The translations under genes and the position numbers were made by a program. Source: Hoplostethus atlanticus (Eukaryota; Chordata; Actinopteri; Trachichthyiformes; Trachichthyidae). From it: a DNA stretch of 64,000 nucleotides. Location of the stretch: NCBI GenBank assembly GCA_034670405.1, contig JAXDDX010000166.1:62001-126000 (forward strand). Reading direction: 5' to 3'. This document shows positions 1 to 22,189 of the stretch, piece after piece. Within the stretch, counting starts at the first letter, position 1. Every line of letters begins with the position of its first letter. Below the pieces are notes generated by a model. It saw only the letters and a program-made list of their open reading frames with translations. It was not told where the DNA came from and did no database searches.

Positions 1-146
1 TAGTTTCTCTAAATATATTATTATCAAATAAATTGATAACAACTGTTGACACAAAATGTCATGTCCCCTTGTGAGCTGCTTTCTATTGCCATATTTTATT
101 AGCTCTCCACTGCTTTTGATGCATACATTCTACTAGAAGGGATTTG

Positions 147-150
<4 letters not shown>

Positions 151-180
<30 letters not shown>

Positions 181-183
181 TTT
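151..183. repeat. (ATT)n microsatellite in a camsap1 intron
   Basis: Uninterrupted ATT units followed by a short T run. It lies in the first 972 bases, which hold no recognisable exon and are read as intron upstream of the first visible camsap1 exon. Confidence 0.9.
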
Positions 184-972
184 CTTTTAATTCACCAATT
201 AGTGAATACAGGGACAGACAATATGGACATACTAACAGAAGGCAAATCAGGCAAAATGAAAGCACAAAGCAGTTCACTGCGGCTACCATCTGTCACGATA
301 TCAGACTGTTTTTAGCATTACACTAGAACGTGTCATCACAACTAATTGCACAGTTGATTAAATGCTCATCAATAATATAGTTGATGCAGCCTCATGGTGC
401 TGTAAGTGGGTAGCAGCAGCAGAAAGATGTTCATACTGTGTGTGCCTGGCACAACATGTGCAGTGCTGTGCCTCTTGAACCATGAGTTGATCAAAGACAG
501 TAAATGAGTGTATGTAGGCCAAAGGATGAGCCAGCACAGACTCACTATAGAACGGAAGCCTGCTGCACTACGCTGTATTGCTCCATTAAAGACAGATGTC
601 AGAGCTTTGTTGATACAAGGTACTTCCTGGAGTGCTACAGTACCACTGTTACCGACTTTTGAGATAAGGCTGTAAAATATGTACATTCCTATAACGTTGC
701 TTAATGCAAATATCAAACTATAGTCTGTTAAAATGGGTCACGTAATCATCAAGAGGTCAGCGTCTCCCCTCATCATATGTTTGACATGATTTTTGAAGTG
801 AAGATAGCACATTTTGGCTTTATTTGTCCTAGCAACTGCAGACACTATACAGTAATTCATTTAGTAATCAAACATGACAGCGTGCTCTCTAAAGATGTGA
901 TCTAAATATCTATACCTTTACTATGCATATGTATACTACATATACTGACCTATGGATCCTATCCACCACCAG

Positions 973-3900
973 GATGATGTAAAAGGGGAGGAGGACATGG
1001 CGGTGAAGAGGGCAGCTCTGCTGGAGAAGAGGCTGAGGAGGGAGAAGGAGGCTCAGGAGAAAAAGCAACAGCAGGAGCTGGACCAGGAGCAGAAGAAGGA
1101 AGCTGCACGGTCTGTCTGACTGTCTTTCTCTGTTTTTTCTTTGTCTGTCTGTTTGGCGACCCCAATACTAAACCATTCACTGGCTGATACCGCCTGTGCG
1201 TAGGTCCCTCCACTTCAGTGTATGCTCATATGACTAATCTGGAGAATGCTGTAGCAGATTTTAGGAATGTGTCTCTGTGATCACCAGCAAAAATGATTTT
1301 GTCGATCTGATCTTTGTCTCCCCCTACAGGTTGAAAGCAGAGGAGGAGCAGCAGAAGAAGGACGACGAGAAGGAGAGGAGAGAATACATCAAGCACGAGT
1401 ATATGAGGAGGAAGCAGCTCAAGTTGATGAAGGACATGGATGATGTCATCAAGCCCCGACCTGGAAGTCTCAAGAAGAAGCCACGCCCCAAGTCCATCCA
1501 TAGGGACGTCATGGAGTCCCCTAAGCCCCCTGTGAGAGCAACAGGTAAGCAACAACACACGCCACATACACACACACACCTTATCACTGTGCGACAGATG
1601 CTGATTCATCCTGTATTGTTGTTGTGGTCCAGGGGTGCGTCCTCGAGGTTTCTCAGTCTCCAGTGTGTCTCTGGCCTCTCTCAACCTGGCTGACAACGAC
1701 AGCAACCAGCCAGACAACAAGAGGACCCCCAGGTAAAGCCCACCCTCAACAAAATCTTTTTCAGGTTCCTAAATTCTAGATGCACCTTCCACATTGGTTT
1801 TGCCTTACTAATCACAGAGCTAGAGCCAAAAAAACTCCAAAAAAAACCCCAGTGAAAGCAATTATTCCACCTTTCTAAAAGTATAAACGAAACCATGCTA
1901 GACAAATGTGTACCTGAAAGAAGAAAAAAAGTATTACACCATGATGAGAAGAAGTACTGTAATGTAATGTCTTTTTCATTACATTCTTCTGCCTGCAAAC
2001 CTTTTTCTGTCTTGGGTCACGTCCAATAATCTAATCATCATGTTTCCTGGTTGGGTATACACTGCTTCACCTCAAGTTGCACATCTTATGCACCCCAGCA
2101 CTTCGACATTATCCCATCTATCCATCGTGTAGTTATATCAACTACAGACTAGTGGGGCTGTTTCAGCACAATCTTGACCCACAGTCGAGGGCCGACTTCA
2201 CTCACGCACAGGCATTCCCTTTCAGTATATCTTACTTCACGTTGTTGTCAATCTTATCCCATTCTTAAAGTGAAACTAGTTATGTATGTTTAACTACAAC
2301 CATATTTTATCACTGCGTCTTACTTTCATTGCCACCTCCTCAAATACTGTTTAATAATTGGTTTCTGTTGTTGGCTAGTATCGTCACTGACGCTGATCCT
2401 ACAGTTCAACTAGCAAAACTCCATAACTCCCGCCCCTGATTCCTTTTTGTCAGAGGCAGACATAAACTGAGCTCTGATTTTGATTTCATGGGGTCTTATG
2501 ATGATATGGTTATTGTTTATCATGACTGAGTTCTGTGACTGTGAGCCTTACACTCTGCATCTTGATCCCCCTTTATTCCCCTCTCTCTTTTTCTCTCTGT
2601 CTGGCTCTCTCTATTTTGCATGCAACCCTCAGAAGGCAGTAAAGTAGCTTCTGGCCATATCTCGTTCTTTCTAAGCTCTCCCAAAGAGAGAAAGGGAAGG
2701 TTAGTAGTAAAGACACCAAAAAGTAACACGCCAACAGATAAGAAGAGAGTGTATTATTGTAGATGTAGCTCCATGTAGACGTTGCTCCATATAAGAACTT
2801 TGATCCAGCTTGCATTCCATTCAATTTGAGGTAATATGCTTTTAAGCGGACATGCACGGTCATTGCATCCTAGTCATAACATAAAGTACATAGACATGTG
2901 TCACGACTGCAGTTATTTCACAGATTACCTCTTAATAAAGCATCAAATTCATTGCAGTAGCTGCTTTGGCTTTAAAATACACACTGCACGCCTGGCTGAG
3001 CAGTCTCCACTCGTTTTCCACTGTCTGGCGGAGCTGCCCTGCTCTTTACCCTCGCCCTGCCTGCTGTAGCGTTGCTCTCAGGCTGCTGCGTGCTCACTGC
3101 TCCATGCTGGCTGCTCTATGCTTTAATCACTGTGTTTGTTGTTTCCTCCAGAACTACTTGAGCTTGTCTCTCTCGCTGTAGCCCAGCCATAATGACAGGA
3201 CTGGGACTTTGCTTTGCTTCGCTGAACATGCCTTTCTGTCCCTCACTGCACAGCCACCCTGGAATATGTATGATGTAATGCAAGAGAACAGGCAGGGTTG
3301 CGAGAATTGTGTCTGACCTTGTTTTGCCGTATCTCTCTCTGTGTTAAATATCTACGTGTGTGTGTGTTCATGTGTTGTAATCTGTTGGCGTATGCTTTCG
3401 TACATGGTCTATGCCTGTGTGCGTCTGTATGTGTTTGTTGTGGGTTTTTTGTTGCGTTTGCGTGTGTCATTTGTTTGTTTGTATGTGGTCGTCTCCAGGC
3501 CAGACTCGGCAGAAGGGTTTTCTTCCTGTCCGTCGGCTGGTAGTCGGAATGGAGAGAAGGACTGGGAGAATGAGTCTACCACTTCCTCCACTCCCTCCAA
3601 CACTGAGTATACAGGTATTGGACTTGCTGTTCACTCAGCAAGACACCACGATTAACTTTAAGGCAGACTGACCTGTATTAGACATCCCATAATATTTCAT
3701 TGTTTTTAGTTGAGTGTAGTGTTGGCTAATGCAGATTTGTCCCAATGTAATCCCATGCCTGTTCTTTCTTTCCCCAGGGCCCAAATTGTACAAGGAGCCC
3801 AGTGCCAAGTCCAACAAGCACATCATCCAGAATGCACTGGCTCACTGCTGCCTGGCTGGCAAGGTCAACGAAGGGCAGAAGAACAAGATAATGGATGTAC

Positions 3901-4307
3901 GTTTGTGTGTATATATGTAGAAAATCTGTGCCTCTCTTTACTTTCCTTCCTGCATTAGGCTATTATTCTACATTGAATAATGATTTCCTTCCTTTATCTG
4001 CTGTAGGAAATGGAGAAATCGGAGGCCAACAACTTCCTGGTGTTGTTCCGTGATGCCGGGATGCCAGTTCAGGTCCGTGTACACCTACTGCCCTGAGACC
4101 AAGGAGATCGCCAAGCTAGCTGGCATCGGACCCAAGAGCATCACAACCAAGATGATCGAGGGCCTGTACAAGTACAACTCAGACAGGAAGCAGTTCAGCC
4201 TCATCCCGGCGAAGACCATGTCCGCCAGCGTGGACGCCATCATCATCGGCAGCCATCTGTGGCAGACCAAGAAGCAGGGGACACCCAAAAAACTGCAACC
4301 TAAGTAG
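973..4307 (+). CDS. camsap1: CAMSAP family protein, C-terminal part (six exons; CKK domain), 5' end outside window
   Basis: Calmodulin-regulated spectrin-associated protein; the family binds and stabilises free microtubule minus ends through the C-terminal CKK domain. Coding exons: 973-1109, 1330-1544, 1633-1732, 3499-3614, 3778-3896, 4007-4307 (stop TAG 4305-4307). The first two encode a highly charged coiled coil (KRAALLEKRLRREKEAQE, then KERREYIKHEYMRRKQLKLM) followed by RPKSIHRD. The next two are Ser-rich linker, including NGEKDWENESTTSS. The CKK domain begins at GPKLYKEPSAKSNKHIIQNA and spans the last two exons, with QFRSVYTYCPETKEI and GLYKYNSDRKQFS. CKK residues such as YKYNSDRKQFS look closer to CAMSAP1 than to CAMSAP2/3 as I remember them, so the paralogue is probable, not proven. 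The last exon carries one surplus base (A at 4061): without it the domain reads continuously, with it a stop comes about 11 codons later. All other exon phases agree. Confidence 0.9.
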
Positions 4308-5540
4308 CGCCAGTTTAGATTGGGCTAGATTTGGACATAATTCTCTTTTTGTGGATATTGTTTTTTCAGTCAAGGAACACATGGCCCCCACTGGTACAAT
4401 TCACAACTGGAATGTAGAACACACGCTGCAACAAAAGGACCTACGGACATTGTTGTTATGATACAGAACTGACTGTGACACCCTGGGCTATTTAAATGGT
4501 GCACGTGTGTGTACTTGTCAGCATGTGTATCCATGTTCTTGTGTGCCAAAAAAAGAAAGCAAAGAAAAGAATAGGCGGACCAATGCCTTACCTAGTTGAA
4601 CCACTGAAGCACTGAATGTCACTCCTCTAAAGAGGCAGAGTTTGGTTACCCTAAGTTGATCATGTGTGGCCTTATGCTTGTTTTGTGTCATATGGAAGCA
4701 ATGTGAGTATTGATGTGATTGTGTAAGCGCCCGTTGTGACTTCTGTTGTGATGCAGGATAGGTTGTGTCTAACCACAGGTCTGGGATCAGATTAACCCCC
4801 ACCCTCCCACCCCAATACACTCCCTAATCATTTAAAGGGTGAGCGATCTGATCTGGAATCAGGAATAGGCAGCATTTTTGGACAAGAGCTTTTGCTGCTA
4901 TACAGCTATGTTTTTCCATGTGACTGACAAACTGAACAGCTGAGAGTTGTGTAATGCGTGTGAATAGTGAAGTGCCAAGAAGAGTGAGGAAAATACCTCA
5001 GTTGTTGCTTTTTGATTACTTTCAAGATGATGATATCATTTAGTGAGTATCATCAAACCAATTCTGGAAAGCACCTGCAACTGACTCTTAATTTATTTCA
5101 TTTTGATAATGCTTTGGAGATCTTTTAAAAAGGCATATATGTCTATAAGTTAAATCAGTTTGTATATAGTGGCTATTTCATTCGAATTGAATGAGTGAGC
5201 TTTTAGTAGATTTTGAGTAGCTTTTATCATTTATCATGTATGCGTATAAGTATATTGTCGTATGGGGCCTTTTATTGTACTACAAATGCAAAAAGTGTGA
5301 TCACTCAACAGTATCACTGATAGGACTATCATCAGTAGTAGAATAGCCAGATATCCCTTACTGTGTCATCAGTCTGTGCAATTGAACAATAATTTGAATA
5401 GTCACTGTTGACATAATGCAGTTGGAAGTTACAAATATACAACATGTCACTTTACTGTGGATATTGTCTTAACTGTTAGATTCTGGTTACCCTCAAAGTA
5501 CTCCGCAATTGTAAATAAAACACTCAATTCACTTATGATA
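4308..5540 (+). other. camsap1: camsap1 3'UTR
   Basis: Non-coding, AT-rich sequence follows the stop codon and ends at a canonical AATAAA at 5514-5519. No splice-site-bounded ORF is seen here; a 105-codon ORF at 5457-5774 crosses the predicted transcript end and resembles nothing. Confidence 0.6.
5514..5519 (+). terminator. Candidate poly(A) signal AATAAA of camsap1
   Basis: First AATAAA about 1.2 kb after the stop codon on the coding strand. Cleavage would fall near 5530-5545. Use is inferred, not shown. Confidence 0.5.
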
Positions 5541-6439
5541 GCACTTCATGACCCCATCCACTGTAGTTGTCTAATCACAAAGATATTTCCACTTCAGGAC
5601 GGTCATGCTTGTTATTTTACTTTTATTTTTACTTTTAATCTTTTATTTTTTTTTTTAATTATGTGTTCCTTTATTATGTGTTCATGCTGTACAGATATAT
5701 TTTGGCATATAGAAGTATTTTTTGTAATCCACATTTACCGTTTGGAGGTGTTGACTGAGCAGCACAATTGTTGAAGGAAAAATGTTGAAAGCAAAGTGTA
5801 GCTGGGGAGAAGGGCGGGCTAGGCATGAAGTCTTACTTGATGCTCTATTGTGGTATAGTACAGTATGGAATTATCAAATCCAATAAGTATATCCAATAAG
5901 TCGTACTATTTTTTTTTTCCAACTCTGAATTTGTTTTCTTTTCAATTTACTATATATGCTCAATTGTTCATGGATTTTTGTTGTTTTTCTATTCCTTTGA
6001 GCTTTATTAAAATGCCAGCTATCAACAGTATTCATGGTGTCTCTCTCAACGTCCCTCTCATGATTCTTCCAAGTTAGTGGTATGATAACTTATTGTATTA
6101 CACTGGAATTAAAGGTGCAGTGTCCATCCTAGTTTGACAACACTCTTACTACTTGTTCTTATCTTTGCAAAGGGCTACATAAACAATACAGGTGAGCACT
6201 GTAGGCCTATGCAATACCTGACATCCTCCTCCTCTTCCTCCTCCCTATTATCACCATCATAGTGACTGTACTGTACTGGGTTTAAGACTTCAAACCACCA
6301 GACACACCAGGTATTTACTCTACAAGACCACACACACACTTCTGTCACCATTATTATCATAATCATCATCAATGATATTGTATATTCTGCATAGACTAGT
6401 GAGATTATAAACATCACAGTCACTGACACTCCTGTTACA

Positions 6440-6910
6440 ACGCACTAAATATACCTGGAGTTATCCAGCAAAACTTTGAAATCAGCAGAATATTCCTATA
6501 TTATTCTTATGTCTGCTGTATTAAATAGTGAGTTTAGAGTGACCTTATTGATATTATATATTATTTTGTCTCCTGTGGTATAACTATAGGATTTCCTGCA
6601 GTATAATAATTTGACCTATAGTAGCTACATGACATTTCAAAGTTTTGCTGTGATATTTGTAAAGTATCCTTTTACAATGTATTATAGCATTACTATACTT
6701 ATTTGTCTTAAGGGTTGCTTCCTGCATTGCATTCTGACCTATGTTATAAAAAACACAACAATAGACATAGACATATAGTGCATATGTGGTACTTACATAG
6801 TGAGTTTATAGTGACCTAAACCTATTTTATGTTATATTTTTTATTTCCAGTATTAATACAATATTCCTATAGGTACTTGCTGTGATATTTGTATAATATC
6901 CTAAAAAAAA
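6440..6910. repeat. AT-rich dispersed repeat in the camsap1-wdr47 intergenic region
   Basis: Contains the near-identical units AGTGAGTTTAGAGTGACC (from 6535) and AGTGAGTTTATAGTGACC (from 6799), and twice a phrase close to GCTGTGATATTTGTA (near 6645 and 6875). The second unit is present inverted at 57144-57164, and the TGTGATATTTGTATAA phrase recurs near 60450, so this is a multi-copy element in this genome. The rest of 5541-6940 is AT-rich and shows no gene. Confidence 0.6.
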
Positions 6911-6949
6911 ATCTCTACTATCTCGCTTCACAAAAACGTCACTTTATCT

Positions 6950-7217
6950 ATGAAGTCTCTTGAAGCTGATGCACGAGGGGAAGTTTGCACAGCAGGAACC
7001 TCTCGTTACGTTGAGGATGGAGGCGGCGCTCCCGGCAGGCTGCGCTGGGTAGCAGCAGACCGCAGCACAGAAAGATCCAGCACGGAGCCAGTTAGAGGGA
7101 GGAGAGAGGCACAAGCAGCACTGACAACATCGAGCTGTTATCGTCGTGACAGCTTGTGGCAACAACACAGAAACACCCAAGGAACTGCGTTTTCATCCCA
7201 TGTATTTTTAGAAACAG
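6950..7217 (+). promoter_or_regulatory. wdr47: wdr47 CpG-rich first exon (5'UTR) and promoter-proximal region
   Basis: GC- and CpG-rich island in AT-rich surroundings, ending at a consensus donor (GAAACAG/GTGAGC, exon end 7217). The next wdr47 exon begins around 8650, 12 bases before the start codon. An ORF of 98 codons here has no recognisable homology and is taken as UTR. The transcription start is not determined. The first intron is rich in TAGCTA-type words (7300-7560), which have no obvious function. Confidence 0.55.
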
Positions 7218-8319
7218 GTGAGCATTCATCTCCTCAAAGGCAGTAGTGTTGTCCGTGGGAAGGCTGTCAGTCAGTCCGCACCCCACCCGGCCAGCTAGCG
7301 GATGATGCCTGTCCTCCCTGCTTCCCTCGGCCTGGCTAGCTAGTCAGTCTACCCCTTTCCTTTAATTACAACAGCCTGTGAAATTAGTTAGCTTTGTATG
7401 AGCGCTAGCTAACTCGGTGTTTGTTGGTTTTACTTTAATCCGGTCGCTAAATTGGCTAGCTGTCTATGGCTAACTAGTAGCTAAGCTTCTTATGGTGTTT
7501 GACTTGCCTCAGTCCGGTGTTATTAGCTAACCACCCTCTTGCTAGCCTAGCAAGGCTGCAGCCCTTGTATTTTTTTTAAGCTAGGCAGTAACGTTATTTC
7601 ACGCCTGTTATCTTGGTAGTTGTTAAGGTGTAATGATTGAACCCAAACACCCAGCTAGATAACCAGAAATGCAGTAGGACGCCACTTAACATGACTTCAA
7701 TATGGGGTTGTTCTTCTATCTAAACAAACCTGGAGGTGTGTGCATCCCTGCAAGCTACATTGTTGCTCTCTTGCAGTAGCAACTTCTGGGTCACTTAACA
7801 ACCCAGGTTAAGTTTAATTTTAGACACCATACACTGCCCTCACATTGCCCTGATCATCTGAAAAGGAAAATCTGGGACACTTATGGTTAATTCTATGCTG
7901 TTTAAGTTACATATAACTCTGAAGGGGCACAAGGTACATTTCCCTCACATTGCGATTCAGAAGAGGACTGAAATAGATCCTTTGACTACTCTTTCCAAAG
8001 TAAAAGTGCTGATCCAGACCACCAACAAGTTGCTTCAAAGGAAAAGGCTGACATTTAAACAACAGTCAAACAAGAGTGTGTTGCAAATCACAACACAGGG
8101 CTGCTTTGTTTTAAATTTAGAATAGGTTTTTAGTGGATTTCATGCACCCTACAGCTATGTAAACTGGCTCAGCCTATGTCCCATGAAGAAAATCATCAAA
8201 ATTGGGATTACAATTTAAAAAAAAAATATATCAACTGAGCATGCTTATTCTTTTTCAGCAGTGCCTAACTTCACATTTATCTAGTTCCACACATTCACAC
8301 CTGGGAGCTGCCCTGTACA

Positions 8320-8540
8320 ACTACAGTCTTTATTGATGGCCATGGAGCGGCTCCACTGAAGCAGTTGGGAGTTTAGTGCCTTGCTCAATGGCAGCTCAAC
8401 AGTTGTTGTTGAAGGAGGGGAGAGTGTTACTCATTCACTCAGCAAACCACATTTTCCTAGCCGATCCAAGGATTTGAATCGGTGACCTTCCAGTCACAAG
8501 CCCCCTTCTCTAACCTCTAGGCTTTTGCCTCCCCACCAGC
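8320..8540 (-). repeat. tRNA-derived SINE-like repeat in wdr47 intron 1
   Basis: Read on the minus strand, the 5' part has pol III promoter-like boxes: an A-box-like TAGAGGTTAGAGAAGGG (8503-8519) and a B-box-like GGTCACCGATTCAAATCC (8470-8487). The body (GCAGTTGGGAGTTTAGTGCCTTGCTCAA region) resembles sequence common in teleost SINEs. The family name is not assigned. It lies just upstream of the first wdr47 coding exon, on the opposite strand. Confidence 0.6.
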
Positions 8541-8586
8541 CTTAGACTCAGGCTAAACCTTTTAACCATATTAATTAATGGAGTAA

Positions 8587-19892
<11,306 letters not shown>

Positions 19893-20060
19893 CACACAAC
19901 CAGTTACACATGCTAATAACCTCTCATGCACACCTTAAAACACACACATCCCCCCCCGCCCTAGAACACACTGTAACACACTTGTGACACTCCTGACACG
20001 AAACATGTGCGACCCCCTTGCATACAACCTGCAAAACAAACTGTCTCACACACAGCTTGT

Positions 20061-20081
20061 CCCCCCCCCCCCCCCCCCCCC
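20061..20081. repeat. Poly-C tract
   Basis: Run of 21 C in the wdr47 3'UTR. Homopolymer length is likely to be unreliable in the assembly. Confidence 0.9.
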
Positions 20082-21381
20082 GACTGTAGGAAACCAAATG
20101 GATACAAACCTGTGATTGATTCAAAAGCCCCCATGTTGTGGGTTTGCGTTAGCTTGCTTGTTCAGCTTTTCCCTAACGATATAAGCTCTCTCTCTCATGC
20201 TGGTTGTTGTTTTCTTGAGAGGGGCAAACAGGAGGATGAAACACGTGTGCATCATTCATTGTCCTCATTTTCCCTCCTCTCTCAATCCCTTAATCCGTAG
20301 GGTGGCATCCAACATTTTCTCGTCACAGTTCACTGCATGTACTTTTAATGACGAGTTGGTTGAGGATAGACGCTACAGTGCTTTTTTTCCATGATGGTGC
20401 CTTCCTTGAGTTCTCAGTTTCCATTTAAAAATAAAGCAAAACAAAACAAAAAACCAAGATGGTAATTTTTAAAGATCAAATTTTGTTACTTCATTTCAAG
20501 AGACCACATTCCTCATTCTTTTGCACATTGTTTTCTTACAGCTGGTATTCTGCTGCTATCGTTTGGAGAACAAAAGTTGAGTTTATGGTGTAAAATACAG
20601 ATGTTAATTTCAATGTTTCAGTATATCAGGGGCTGTTACTATCAGGAGGCTGAATCTGTGGAAGTCATAATATAGCTATTGATCAGTCAGCTGTTGTCAT
20701 TACTATGACCCAGTGGGATGTACTAATGTCTAATGTTACTCTACCCATTGCATCGCTAGATCTCAAAATGTGTAAATTTGCCTGTGAATTTGTTTTAAAT
20801 GTAAAATCAGTGTTTTGCTCTGAAGCTGTTAGTGTCCTGCAATGGCTTGCTTACATTGGAAGAATAACTTATGTCAGCATCAAAGGGAATTACAAATGTG
20901 ATTTTTGGTTTAGCTCCCTGCCGTTGAGCGTAGGATTCGCCACTGTATAAAAGCTTTGGTTTGTCTACTGTTGTATTAATATGTAACAACAGTAGGTGGC
21001 AGTCTTTGCCCATAAGAAGGGTGTTACCATATGCACAATGAAATCGTAATGGGAGCACGGTGTTTTGATATTTATTAGCAACCAGTATTTGGGGCATATG
21101 CATTGTATTCCTTTCTTGTACTTTACGTTCGCACTTTGTCTTTGACACTTCTAATACTGATTTACTTATCAAGATGCATATTTAAGTTATGTACAGTGTA
21201 TTGTTTTAACAAATAAGGCCAAACTAATACATAGATGTATTTATTGTTTTTATGTATGTACAGTTATTAGTATGTTTTTGAAATGATAGTGGCTCTTGTA
21301 TTTAGCTTTTCTAATTCTTGTTTTAAAAAGTCATTAAGTTAATCCGAGCTCATTGAAGTGTGACTGCTGGTACATTAACTA

Positions 21382-21387
21382 AATAAA
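21382..21387 (+). terminator. wdr47: Candidate poly(A) signal of wdr47
   Basis: AATAAA in ACTAAATAAAAGCG. The opposing gpsm2 signal is about 80 bases away on the other strand, which supports this as the tail-to-tail boundary. Confidence 0.6.
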
Positions 21388-21449
21388 AGCGTCTTTTACA
21401 CTTCAGAGGAGTTGTATATTGTTTTTGACGAAATGAGACAAGATTTTCC

Positions 21450-22189
21450 TACACTAAATAAATGAGGCTTTATTTCTCTGACCTCAATCAAAATATAAGT
21501 AGTACAAAAGAGCATAAGGTCCTGTACATTGGTTAAATTCATTCTTTTATCAAAGACTGTTTGAAAATAGTGTTTTTTTTAAATTCCTTCACCTAATCAT
21601 AAATCAAACCAAAACCTGACAAACAATTAAAAAGAATACATGGAAAGAGTGCTGTACCTTTGCGTACAGATGGACCCAGACACCATTGCGAGTAAAGCCA
21701 CATAAAGTAAAGAGTGGTAGGACGGCAGTTTACAGAATCAAAAACAATCATAAAAAGTACAATAAATACAAACATGACTGCAGTTGTGTATCTAAAGATA
21801 CACTTAGGGTGGTACTGAATCATTAAGAACAAGGATCAATAAAAACAGTTTTCCCTGATACTACTGGTGGTTTGTGTTGTGCAAGTTGTGCGAATCCAGT
21901 TCTAGTTATTCAATATGCTGAACGACAAACCAAGTGAGTCTTTTCCTGACTGAATACTACTACATAATGCTGGCAGTGCTTTGTATTGTCCATTAGGACA
22001 AATCTATAGAGACAAGGCTTTGTTCTGCTTCTCACATTTGACAGTTGTTAATAACTGATAATGTGACCATCCACTGGTACAAAGTTAATGTTGTCCACAT
22101 CTTCATAAGAAAACCAAAACAAAGAACTGTCTTTCCTGCTAGGTGTTTGGTTCACCCGTGAGGGTCGAAGCCCTATTCCTAGGCGTGAC
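21450..22189 (-). other. gpsm2: gpsm2 3'UTR with poly(A) signal
   Basis: On the minus strand the gpsm2 stop (22190-22192) is followed by about 720 bases of non-coding sequence ending at AATAAA (plus-strand TTTATT at 21469-21474). No coding similarity is seen. Confidence 0.6.

Larger units (their letters stand above)
19893..21400 (+). other. wdr47: wdr47 3'UTR
   Basis: AT-rich non-coding sequence after the stop codon. It includes CA-rich DNA, a 21-base C run (20061-20081), an upstream AATAAA at 20430-20435 and a stronger candidate at 21382-21387, so alternative 3' ends are possible. Confidence 0.65.

Noticed and set aside
144..326. Poly-tyrosine ORF
   Set aside because: It is the ATT microsatellite read in one frame; no splice sites and no similarity.
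5457..5774. 105-codon ORF after camsap1
   Set aside because: Spans the predicted poly(A) site, low-complexity hydrophobic translation and no homology.
6950..7246. 98-codon ORF in the CpG-rich region
   Set aside because: Overlaps the wdr47 5'UTR exon and runs across a consensus donor; high GC alone explains the open frame.
8470..8540. tRNA gene on the minus strand
   Set aside because: A- and B-box-like words are present but no cloverleaf can be drawn; fits a SINE head.
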